This document shows positions 46,995-57,418 of a stretch of 64,000 nt of DNA, piece by piece (the stretch's first letter is position 1; every line of letters begins with the position of its first letter). This stretch comes from Epiperipatus broadwayi. Taxonomy: Eukaryota; Onychophora; Udeonychophora; Euonychophora; Peripatidae. Where the stretch lies: positions 27,291,053 through 27,355,052 of the forward strand of contig JAQFVV010012394.1 in assembly GCA_028023455.1 (NCBI GenBank), in the 5' to 3' direction. The notes below the pieces were generated by a model. It worked only from the letters and a program-made list of their open reading frames with translations, did not search any database and was not told the DNA's origin. The position numbers were made by a program, and so were the translations under genes.

Positions 46995-47060
46995 GACAGA
47001 AGAGTCTTATGGTGTAATACATTTTTTTGCCTTGTCTATAATGTGGAGTTTGAATCCAGG
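46995..47060 (+). repeat. tRNA-like SINE head
   Basis: TCTTATGGTGTAATACATTT resembles a tRNA D-arm with A-box (TGGTGTAAT), followed by TGCCTTGTCTATAATG and a B-box-like GGAGTTTGAATCCAGG. The arms are too degenerate for a functional tRNA. A nearby stretch at 46840-46905 has another B-box-like GCAGGTTCGCCCAATC. Confidence 0.5.
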
Positions 47061-47393
47061 CCAACTAAAATTTTTGACATTGCAATCAGGTTTTCATGTA
47101 GTAATCGCATTCAGAAAACGAACGTCTAGCCATTGTCAATCACAAAGGAAACTGAGGATAGGAAAATCTTAAACTCTCATTAGCCTGATAGTTTGCAAAT
47201 CTGATGTGTAATGCCCTATCCTTATTGTATTGTTTTGATAAGTGCTGGAGAGGGCTTTGACCTGCAGATGGCTTTTAAAAACCTGTATAAACTACAACAA
47301 AGTATAATGCTGTAATTCAGTTATTATTACAAACATTACCCCCATCCGATAATTCTTTGCAAGGAGTCCACTTTTAACAAGTTTTCAAAAAGA

Positions 47394-47457
47394 ATTCACC
47401 AAGATGAGATTGTACACTTTTTTGAATTCACCAAGATGAGATTGTACACTTTTTTTA
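47394..47457 (+). repeat. Two-unit 31-bp tandem duplication
   Basis: GAATTCACCAAGATGAGATT followed by GTACACTTTTTT occurs twice back to back. The units are identical apart from the length of the T run, so this is a recent duplication. Confidence 0.92.
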
Positions 47458-48664
47458 ACAATTACCCATAATATATTAAGATTTATGAAGATGTTAACAT
47501 TTGCAAATAAACAAACTGTAAAGATAAATTATGCACTTTGTTTCCTTAAAAATAACCAAACAAATAAAAAATTATAATTGTTTTGGAAACATTAAAAATT
47601 GCAGACAAATCCCTATTCACAGCACATAAATCATATACTTTAAAATATGGAATACAACATAATTCTGTATGAGTAAATAAGAAAGATTTGTATAAAACTC
47701 CACTTCATTACATTTAAATGAGAATCTAAATACGTATCTTTTAACTTGCTAAAATCAGATACACAATGATTTAAGCAGGTATATAAATATTAATGTTAGG
47801 AACTCACCAGATAATTGGATGTTTACCTAGTTTCATTATGAACTGGTACTTGAAATCCTGATTACAATTGGAAAAAAATTATTAATTTTTCCTTGGTTTG
47901 GGTTCAAGCCTCAATTAATGAGTATGGCCAACCACATATATTAATCCATATCCCATCAAGCCCTTCTATGCTTGATTGATATTTTAAACATAATTTTTCA
48001 TTAAAAAAAATGTCCTTATTACAACTTCATTATATCCATGATTAGCAAGATCTTTATATTAAATGGCTAAAAGATTAGTGAGGTTTGTACCAGATTGAAT
48101 AAGACAAATACTCATTTAAAGCTAAAAAAAAAAAAAAAAATCATTGATGCGTTGTATTACCTATATTATATATCTGAAATTTTATTTATCTAGCGTATAT
48201 GGATTATTTTTTGATTGATTAACTATTAGCAAAATATCGTAAAGAACCCTGTAGGGATTTCAATGTTGAGATAGAATCACTAGTGGTTTTATTGTCCTTC
48301 GATAATGCCATTGTAGCCATATATAGACACTAACTACGAAATTCATATTTTGTGTCTGTCAACATCTATATAGAACAGTGGCTTATAAATTCCATTTCTG
48401 ATGCAGATGAGCACTATGATCATAGGTTGTCTTGAATCTGTTGACGAGACTCCAGTTGCATCTAGAAAGGTCAATCCAGCATTTTTATTGTAGAATGTGG
48501 AAAAGAATTTATTTGGAACATCATTATAACAAAATAATTCGATTTTTTTACAACATAATTCTTCAATTGTAGTTAAAATTTTCTTTTATAAGAAAGTACA
48601 ATATAAGAAAAAATTATTTGACTGTATTGAAAAATTATTATTGTTGAGCATTTCATTATTTTAT

Positions 48665-49104
48665 GCCAATAAACATCACATGACCACCTCTTATGCTTGT
48701 GTATAACTGTTGCCTAATAGGATAGTGGTGGCTATGGTTATTATAGAAAAAAAGACACCAAAATGTATGGGTACTGAACTGGGTTCAGACCCATATGACT
48801 ATATAAGCTAATGGGCTTGGATTGAAAACATTAAGGTGTTTTCAATTTAAGACTCATAGTTTTGTAGTTAAATGGAGATAAAAGGTGGTTGCTGGAGGGT
48901 TGCATTAGATCCTAAGATCTAGATGCACTGCTCTCAGATCCAAGTCTCCTCACTGATGAAGGCCATAAGCCAGAAACTAGTCTGGGGATATTAGATGAGC
49001 AGGCACTAGATGGAGATTTTAAGCACAAGCCTTCTGGCATCCATTGATTACTCTAGCTTGCTGTATGTGGCAATATATATAGTGAGTTTTGCCTGTTTTA
49101 ACAA
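48665..49104 (+). repeat. SINE-like retroposon with ~180-bp internal insertion
   Basis: Same family as 46430-46683, flanked by TCATTATTTTAT at 48653-48664 and 49105-49116. Head GCCAATAAACATCACATGAC, tail GAGTTTTGCCTGTTTTAACA. Relative to the other copy, about 180 bases (roughly 48713-48893) are inserted after the head, between ATAACTGTTG and GTTGCTGGAGGGTTGC, with GTTG on both sides. The insert has no recognisable family. Confidence 0.87.
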
Positions 49105-49116
49105 TCATTATTTTAT

Positions 49117-51862
49117 ATTATTATTTTCTTAAACACAACTAATCCATTATATCACAAAAATGGCAACCCTTTTCTTTTCATTTTCAATAAATAATTCATT
49201 AGAGGACTTTGTTTTTCTTGAAAATATTTTACCTTACAGTTAACATCACTGTTATAAATCTGGATTTAAATGAAAATATTTCAACCAAATTACAAAACTG
49301 AGCTTGAAATCGATAGGAATAGGTATTTGTTGTGTATTCAGCTATGAGGCTGACTACTAACAATTAACAGAAATTTATTAATTACCCAAACTTTATTAAA
49401 TAAAAATAAATACATTTATTTACATATTACATACCAATTAAGATTTTACTAAAAATGATCCATGGTTAGTTTATGTACACATAATTAGTCCTTGATTTAA
49501 AATTCTAAATCTTCAATGTTATAATCGCCACCAAACAAACAAATACTGCCACTACAATAGTAGTGGACCTAAATGAATACTAAAAGTTTATACTCATAGT
49601 ACTTAAAATACAATCCTAATTGGGCCTTCTCAACATAAACAAATAATAAAAGACCGGTGAGGTCTATAAACATTTTCCTAACTGGCTTTCTTTCACTTTC
49701 AGAGACATGGGCTCTAGTATATTTCCATCATTGCAGAAAAGTCTAGGACAAGTTTCCCCTCAGCTTTTCTCAAAGGTCATTATGACAGCAAAACAACAGC
49801 ACGCGATGGGTGGAGAAAAGCTGACAATCGCGCTCTTTTGTTGAGCGTACTATTTATACGGTTTTCTCTTTGCTTGAATTCATTGATAAATTCCTATCAT
49901 TCCAATGTAAAAGTAAATCCATTTGACTAATGCATTTTTACAATGACAAGAAGGATCTGACTTCTAATTATGACCGTTCGCATTCCACAGTAATTAGCTT
50001 CAAATATTTATTCCATTTGTTTTCTCCTAAAATAGTTTCAGGGTTTGATTTTAACAATACAGTTTTTTTTTGGTATTTTCAAATCCACAAGTTATATCCG
50101 GCCTTGAAAATAATTATTTGCATTATCTATCAGCAATCTTTTATGAAATGCTTTTAAGTTGCCATCTTTATCTGTTTAAGTCTAATTTATCTGCAAACCA
50201 ATCTTTCTTCGTTGAATTAAATTTAAACTCAAATTATCAAAATAAAGTTTCCTTTATTTTTACCGAATTTATTTTTCATTATTTTTTAAACTTACACATC
50301 TATTTACACTTACGGTTCCATTAATTATTAATTATTGCTTTTTAAACTAGATATGTGTTTACATTTTATTATTATTTTTTCTCTGAAGTAAAAACTTAGC
50401 TTTATAACTTATAGCTCTGAGCTACTAAAGCCTAATATATTTTCTACAAAATATAGCAGTATTTTCTAGTGAAACTTTAAATGGGAAATTAAAAAAATAT
50501 AATCAGCATTGAATGTTAGAAAGTCCAAATCCATTAATTGAAAGTGAGGGTTAATTAAAATTAAATTACATTACAGAATATTTTGATTTTATAGTTATTT
50601 TAAATATAATGTCGTTATTATGGTTTCATTAAAGTTTTTGAAAGCTTTATCAAGGTGAGATTTTTTTTTTTTCATGTGTAGCATTGGCCGGGAAGCAAAC
50701 CTGCTAACCCAGGACAACTGCTTGTAAGGCTGCTGTGCTGACCTCTCGGCCACCAACGTTTGACAAGGGGAGATTTTTATATACAAAAGTAGTTTTAAAA
50801 TGCTTTTATTCTAGAATTTACTGTAAAGTTTGAACAAAACTGGTTTAATGGGAAGCAACTGCTGCCAATTAAAAGCTTTCAAAATTATTCATTAATTTTT
50901 TTTTAAAGTTAAAATGGCTATAAGTTTTTTACTTCTTAATTGTTTTACAATCTGATAATTAGAGTTACAATAAAAATTTATACGACTTATTTACACTAAA
51001 AGATGTAGAATACAGCAGCTAATCAAAATTTAAAAGAGTAAATAAATGCAAACTATGTATCCATGGTAACTAACATTCTTGGTAATTATGATCAATATTG
51101 CTATATATCGATTATTAATCTAGCACAATAATAAATGATGCACATGAGCACGTTTACTTATTTCTTATTCGATAACATTAAAATTAATAAAATTAGAATT
51201 GATAGAATATTTATACACTTATATACATATGGCACTTTGGTACACATAATTATAATACATCAGGTTACAAGTGAAAACATTTCGTGTAATATTAACTAGT
51301 TACAAATAGAGCCCTATGGCATATAAAAAATAATAAAGCAGACCGGAGCAGCCTCTTTAATACCTATATCTACTTTCTTCTTTTTCAGTGGGGATTCTAC
51401 TAGGTAACTACTGCAGGGTTGAAGTCGATTAAGCTTCTGGATGTATGTTTATGACAAAAGAAGACACAGGCTAATTATTAGCTAACAGATATTTATAATC
51501 CACACTGTCTTTAGAGAAAACTTCTACTCTTCCATTATTGGTCAGTTCATAATTGCCTGCTCAATCTGTTTCTATTTATTTGTTTATTTGTCTTCTTTAG
51601 CACTTCCTATCTTGATGTACACACACACACAAATATTAATAATGTAAAGTTATATAATACTTTTTTTAAAAAATTTACAGATCAGCATTAAAATATGTTC
51701 AACTAATAATTCAAAATATGTATCTAATGCAGTAAGTCATCAAATAGAAATAAATTTACTAGTTGTGGAAGAGGAGGACAGCTACCTGCTCAATCATGGA
51801 AAAAGAAATATATTTATATACATATGTAGTTCAAAATTTTAAATAAAATTTAAAATGATTAC
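49117..51862 (-). other. Gene 2 intron stretch
   Basis: Unassigned. A GC-richer patch at 49690-49870 (GCGATGGGTGGAGAAAAGCT, AATCGCGCTC) may be an old transposon or LTR piece. The strings AATAATAAAAGACCGG (49645) and AATAATAAAGCAGACCGG (51330) with similar flanks hint at a diverged repeat pair. No coding remnant. Confidence 0.45.
50689..50763 (-). repeat. tRNA-like SINE head with A and B boxes
   Basis: On the minus strand: GGTGGCCGAGAGGTCAGCAC (A box TGGCCGAGAGG), then GCCTTACAAGCAG, then GGGTTAGCAGGTTTGCTTCC (B box GGTTTGCTTCC) and CCCGGCCAA closing the acceptor. Box spacing and the GGCC/GGCC ends fit a tRNA-derived SINE head. The anticodon stem does not pair well, so it is unlikely to be a working tRNA. 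Confidence 0.65.
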
Positions 51863-51980
51863 CTTAAAATAGGCACACTGCAATTCAATGGCCAACTGTA
51901 AGGTTAATCTTACTCCATCTTCAAGACCCAGAAGATAAAATGAACCTTGGTGTGCTTTATACATCTGTCTTGCTAAATGT
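51863..51980 (-). CDS. Gene 2 exon 1 of the 5 in view (unidentified protein)
   Basis: The exon lies between a CTTAAATTAG acceptor and an AAG|GTAATC donor on the minus strand. One base completes an upstream codon and 39 codons follow: HLARQMYKAHQGSFYLLGLE, then DGVRLTLQLAIELQCAYFK, ending in phase 0. It is the most upstream exon I could find; earlier exons must lie further right, beyond or between the repeats. The HQGSFYLLGLEDG stretch looks strongly conserved. The five exons together give about 255 residues of C-terminus with no stop. No domain family was recognised, so no function is assigned. Confidence 0.78.
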
Positions 51981-54909
51981 CTAATTTAAGGAGAGAAAAT
52001 AATGTTTTCATTATATACATACATAAAATTTGTAGAACAGTGTAACAGTTATGTGGGCCACTGTAAAACAGTGTATATGTAGCCCTTTAAAACAACCATT
52101 TATATCATTACAAATAAACTATATATTTAATTCCAACAATTTTGATAAGCCTATAAATAAATTACGATTTAACAGTGTTATAACACAGTAAAACAAACCT
52201 ATTCATAAAACAATCACGTTTGAAAATGTTACTATAATAATCCCATAAGCCAGACGCCAAGTAAAGCCTACCTTCTCTAGACTATCAATATCAGTCTGAT
52301 TATCAGATTTTAAGTCTAAAAATGTCACTATGATAATTCACCCCCCCCAAAAAGTGAACTTTAAATAATGCCCAACTTTTTTACATCTATATCAATCTAT
52401 TTGCCAAATCTGAAAAATAAATTGCTATTGAGGTAAAAAAGGGCATTATTTTCACATTCATTTAAATAATTTTTTGGAAGAATGGTTTGTGAATTATTAT
52501 AGTAACGTTTTTGAACTTGAATGTTCCATGAATATGTTTATATAAGAAAATTTATGTATATGGAGTATCTATGTGAAAATAAATGCCAATATCTGCTAAA
52601 AAAATGTGACTTAGTGATATAATTTCCAGCGACTGTTTTAATGGTTCGACTTCTTAATACAATTTTAATATTGTATATATAGAAATTCTTTACCATTCCC
52701 TATGTAAAGTAAATGACTGCATTTATTAGCATTCAAAGTTTTTACAGACCTTTTAATATGCATAATAAATATTTTGTACGTATTTTTTATTAACTAGTTC
52801 TCTTATATATATGTACATTAAATTCTCTGCCTGAAGATTAGAGGAACTACACAACAGAGTATTCCAATCAAGTGATATCACGTCATCATTATCAATCCGG
52901 ATCACCAATGACCCTATTAAAATTTATTCTAGCATTCCAACTTTAGACTTACATCATAAACATTAACAAATGTTTATAGCTTTGATGCTTATATATATAC
53001 ACACACACATAGGGCTATCTCAAGGATGGTCATGGTCCTGAGCACTGTTGTCTACATTTCTTTTATTCCTAAATTGAACTACAGACAAAATTTTGACAAA
53101 AAAAAAGTCTATAAATTTTCCTAAATTTTTATTTATATTTTTTAAATTGTATTAAGAGTAGCATTCTCCCACCACCTTAGTTTCCAGAGTCATTGCCTAT
53201 TCTGCTAGGTATAGGCGGCCGTGTATATATATATATGTGGCTGCCTTGAATATTATTAGCTTTATTATCTAATTACTACATACTTTCAGTGCAGTTTGAA
53301 ATTTATAATTTGACTATTAGTTTGCTTTCAAACCAGGTTATATTTGCCAGATTACTGAGGCTTATTTAAACTTTTTTGAATTAATAATCTCACTGTTTTT
53401 AGTCAAGTTGCAATTTTTATTATCTGCATAAACATATTAAGCTATAGAGGAAAGTGGGGAACCTTCATTGTAAAAAGAAAGTTACCTTGACAACAAATCA
53501 AAATACAGTAGTTGATTCTTAACTGACATTGGTATTGTTTAGACGTGGACTATTATCGTGTATTTACACACACACATAGAATAAACTGGGTTTATATGAG
53601 GGTATGGAAATACTAAATTTACTGAATAAAAGCAAAGAAATCAATAGGTGAATAGCAAATACAGTAATAACAAAGACAGCAGCTTGTGACTGGATTTAGA
53701 AGAGACATATTAGAACATTATGTGAGTAGTAAAGCCAGTATCAGTTATGGGGTATATTATAAAAAAGGAATCCTCAATATTTCTTATGGCATGCATAAAT
53801 GTAAGTGCTAATAACAACAACAAAATCAATAATATATCAATCAGTGCTGAGATCTTTAGAGGAATAATGATCATCATCAATACAAAGGGATATCTGCTAC
53901 CATGAGTACATTGCCCATCAATAAATCAATAATCATCATTATAAAACCTATAAATTAAAATGAATGCACATTAAAGGTGATGTTCATTACCATAGCACAA
54001 TCTAAATTAAAAAGAATCAGGACATTCACACACATATACCACAAATACCATTAGTCTGGAGCTAGCTTCGGCACCACAAGGGCCCTGGTATCTATGAATA
54101 GGAGAAAATACACAATACTTAATCTATTCTAGTATTAAATAACTTTAATGACCAATTAGTAGTAACAAAAAAAATGAAAAACCAGATAAATTACAAATAG
54201 ATCAAATGGAACGTCAGTTAGTCTAAATGGATTTTTCAATCTAATTAAATTATTTATTTATTTCAAGCTTTCATACACAACTTTAAACAATAAAAATGTA
54301 TACCAATTCAACAAGTATGTTAATAAAGTTAATTAAATTATTCATTTCTTTTAATTACAAATATAATTTAGCAACGGGAATAGCATAAAATTGGTAATAT
54401 CTTCTAAAATATTAGACGACCAAAAACTTCTTTAATTCTTATTGGATTTCTTTTATAAAATCGGTGAAAAAAAAAAACCCACATTCCTCATTAGGCACTT
54501 TTCACAATACATTTTTTATTGAGAGTTTCAATGGATGAGAAATCTTCACAAATTTGAAAAAAGTCAGAAAATAAGTTTTTTCAAATTTTTGAAGATGATT
54601 TCTAGTTAGCTGAAACTGTTGATAAAAAAAGCATTAGGAAAATACCTGCTGGAATGTGTTTTTGCATAGACAACAAGATTAAAAGATTGAATGAAATGTT
54701 TGCAAACTATTTAGTTAATCCCACCTGATGTTTAATGCTTATTTCAGAACTAACTTCAAATTAATTACAAAATATATAAATAACCATAGAAACCAATCAA
54801 CACTTAGACAAACCCAATAGATATCAAGCAAGAATTTCAAACTGATGTCAAGGCAACCTTCTTTTAACAACAGAGGAGGAATTCCACCTCTATTAATGGC
54901 CTCATATAT
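51981..54909. other. Region upstream of the last visible gene 2 exon
   Basis: Presumably more gene 2 intron, since the exon at 51980 needs an upstream donor. No further exon was identified. It contains the foldback at 52205-52525, a C8 run at 52342-52349, short (TA)n and (CA)n tracts (52990-53010, 53230-53240), and no coding remnant. Confidence 0.55.
52205..52525. repeat. Nested foldback element
   Basis: Outer arms: ACGTTTGAAAATGTTACTAT with AATAATCC (52216-52243), against GTGAATTATTATAGTAACGT with TTTTGAAC (52489-52517). Inner arms: AATAATGCCCAACTTTTTTA (about 52365-52384) against TAAAAAAGGGCATTATTTTC (about 52435-52455). The two palindromes are concentric, as in a MITE. No ORF. Confidence 0.75.
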
Positions 54910-56110
54910 TTGGATAATTACAACTCATCTACAGAGAGCATTGGATTTCCACCAACCATAAGAACAAGTTGGTTTTAAAAGTGGTTTTAGTACAGTAGAT
55001 TATATCCAGGTATTGAGAGAAGTTATAGAAAAGGCAGATGAATATGAGTTGCCATTATGTTTTGGATTTGTAGATTATGAAAAGGCATTTGATTCTATAA
55101 ACATTTATTCAGTGATTAAAGCATTGGATCATCAAGGTGTAGATCCAGGATATTATCATATTTTAAAGAATATTTATAAAAATGCAACAGCAACAATTAG
55201 ATTACATAATGATACTAGGAAAGTCAATATTGAGAAGGGTATAAGACAGGATGACTCCATATCTCGCAAACTTTTTACAGCAGTGTTGCAAGAAGGATTT
55301 TGTGGATTAAAATGGGAAACTAAAGAAGCGAAAGTAAATGGAGATTATTTAAGTCATTTAGATTTCGCAGATGATGTAGTTGTTTTTGCAAATAATCTTT
55401 AGAGCTACAGGAAATGTTGCAGGAGTTATCAGATGAAAGTAGAAAAGTATGACTAAAGATAAATGTTAAAAAGACTAAAGTGATGTTCAATGGATTTTTT
55501 TCAAAAGATGAAAATAAAGATTGATTATGATGAGTTAGAAGAAGTTAACAGTTACAAGTATCTTGGTCAGATTATTAATACAGATGGAGACATAATGGAT
55601 GAAATTAATCATAGAGTTAAACTTGGTTGGAGTGCTTTTGGTAGAAATAACTTGATACTAAAAGAAAATATACCTATGAGTTTGAAAAGGAAGGTTTTTA
55701 ATAAATGTATTTTACCAGTTCTTACTTATGCATCTAAGACTTGGACACTTAATAAAAGAGCAATACAGAGACTTCAGATGACTCAAAAAAGTATGGAGAG
55801 ATGCATGTTGGGAGTAACAAGAAGAGATCAAGAACGCAATATATGGCTAGAAGAACAAACAGGTGTTACTGACCTCATTGAAAAAATTAAAAGACTGAAG
55901 TGGAGTTGGGCTGGACATATTGTTAGAAGAGATGATAATAGATGGACAATTGGAAATCTTAAACTGGATTACAAGAGATTGTAAAAGACCCAGAAAGAGA
56001 CCACATGTTAGATGGATGGAAGAAATAAAATGTGGAGGGGTGATATGGAGAAGAGATGCTAGAGATCGGAAATGGATTGAACTTGGAGAGAAAGTATTTT
56101 TATCCAATGT
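54910..56110 (+). mobile_element. RTE-clade LINE reverse transcriptase, copy 4 (best preserved)
   Basis: 5'-truncated RTE LINE. The first frame (from about 54915, open from 55013 to 55402) holds FKSGFSTVDYIQVLREVIEK, LCFGFVDYEKAFDSI, ATATIRLHNDTRK, IEKGIRQDDSIS and LDFADDVVVFANN. The catalytic F-A-D-D is intact, and the R-Q-G-D box reads RQDD. A frameshift near 55400-55490 leads to the second frame, 55490-55984, with VNSYKYLGQIINTDGDI, LKRKVFNKCILPVLTYASKT and WSWAGHIVRRDDNRWT. A last short frame has RPHVRWMEEIK. The endonuclease is missing. One stop (54959) and one or two frameshifts make it inactive. Confidence 0.92.
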
Positions 56111-56610
56111 TTTTAAAAACATGAAAATTTGTATCTGTATTAACCACGTTTCTTTCTTCAAATATATAAGTGTATCACACACATATACTGATATAAATGA
56201 GCATAAATAAATTATCAATAGTACATGTCTGAAATGTCTGGTTTCTTCCTATATAATTACATATATAGATCCCTAATATATTAATTACAGATATTCAAAA
56301 TTAATATAATTCAAAGACATGGGTAGTTAAAATTAGATATGGTCTTTTTTCTACAATATATAAAATTAAATTTATACAATTAATTTGCCATTTGAGTTAT
56401 CAGGTTTATAATAGAATCAAGTCCTAAATTAAACATGGTCAATGGATGTTGGATTATATAAAAATAAGCTCTAAGAACAAATGATTCGCCTATGCTTTTA
56501 AAACACTCATTGATGGATGAGTGCAAATAAATATATCAATAGTGCATATCTGAAATGTCTGGTTTCTTCCCACATAATTATACTAATATATTAATTATGG
56601 ATATAAATAT
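56111..56610. other. Spacer between RTE LINE and gypsy element
   Basis: AT-rich with an internal direct repeat: ATAAATTATCAATAGTACAT with CTGAAATGTCTGGTTTCTTC (about 56206-56250) recurs near 56528-56575 as AAATATATCAATAGTGCAT with CTGAAATGTCTGGTTTCTTC. The period is about 320 bases. No genes. Confidence 0.7.
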
Positions 56611-57418
56611 TGTAAAATATTCAGTTTGGCCAAATTTATTAAAAATAAATTTAGCATGTATATGATCAAATAAATTCCTGTAGTTAAAAATATAGGAAAT
56701 AAATTCTTATAGACAAAAATATTTTTAATTAAAGTGATTTAGAAATAAATTTAGCATGTATAGGAAATAAATTCCTCGGGATAGAATTATCTGGGCTAAA
56801 CATAAAAATAAATTTAGCTTATATAAAAAACAAATTCCTAGAGATAAAGGGGAGAAAAAGGCTTAATTAAATTTATTGGGAAATAAATTTTGTCTGTATA
56901 AATTTAAGTGATTTTCAAATGCATAAAAATATAATGAAGTAAAGAAAACTGATAACAGAGTTTAATTGATTTAGGCAAAAACGAATTAAAACCAAGAAAG
57001 CAAAAAATATCTCCCACCGAATTGCACAGTAAAAATAGTACTGGAAAAGAAAAAAGAAGAGAAAAAAATAAATAAATAAATAAAAAGAGGGATTAAAAAC
57101 TAAAGAAAGAGACAAATACTTTGTTCTCATTTTCTTTTCCGGACTTCTCGTCATGATCTTGAAGCAGCAAAAGATCATTGGTGGATGTCATTCCCAGAAT
57201 CTTGGCTCCTGTAGGTGAACAAGCCAACTAGAGACTAAGCAGAATAGATACATATATTAATGTATAGTTTATATCTTTGTTGTTTTTGTGTGTATATTAA
57301 TTACTGGTCATACAATATTAAATTATCTTAAAACGAAGGTTCAATTCAATTGTGTGTGTTTCAATTAGAGTTTGCTTATTACTATTTTGCTAATTGCCCA
57401 GCAATATGAGTAGAAACA
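56611..57418 (+). repeat. 5' LTR of Ty3/gypsy element
   Basis: Begins TGTAAAATATTCAGTTTGG and pairs with a second copy starting at 61063. Shared landmarks are AAAATAAATTTAGC, CTTTGTTCTCATTTTC versus CTTTGTTCTTTGCTGG, ATTCCCAGAATCTTGGCTC and ATATTAATGTATAGTTTATA. It can be read to end ACA at 57418, giving TG...CA termini. No target-site duplication could be confirmed. The exact right end is uncertain by about 15 bases. Confidence 0.8.

Noticed and set aside
49930-50324. Two overlapping + frames of 75 and 84 codons
   Set aside because: Biased F/Y/I/N composition from AT-rich DNA, no motif and no splice support.
50689-50763. Functional tRNA gene
   Set aside because: A and B boxes are present but the anticodon stem does not pair, so a tRNA-derived SINE head is more likely.
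55847-56218. 123-codon minus-strand frame
   Set aside because: Antisense shadow of the RTE C-terminal domain.
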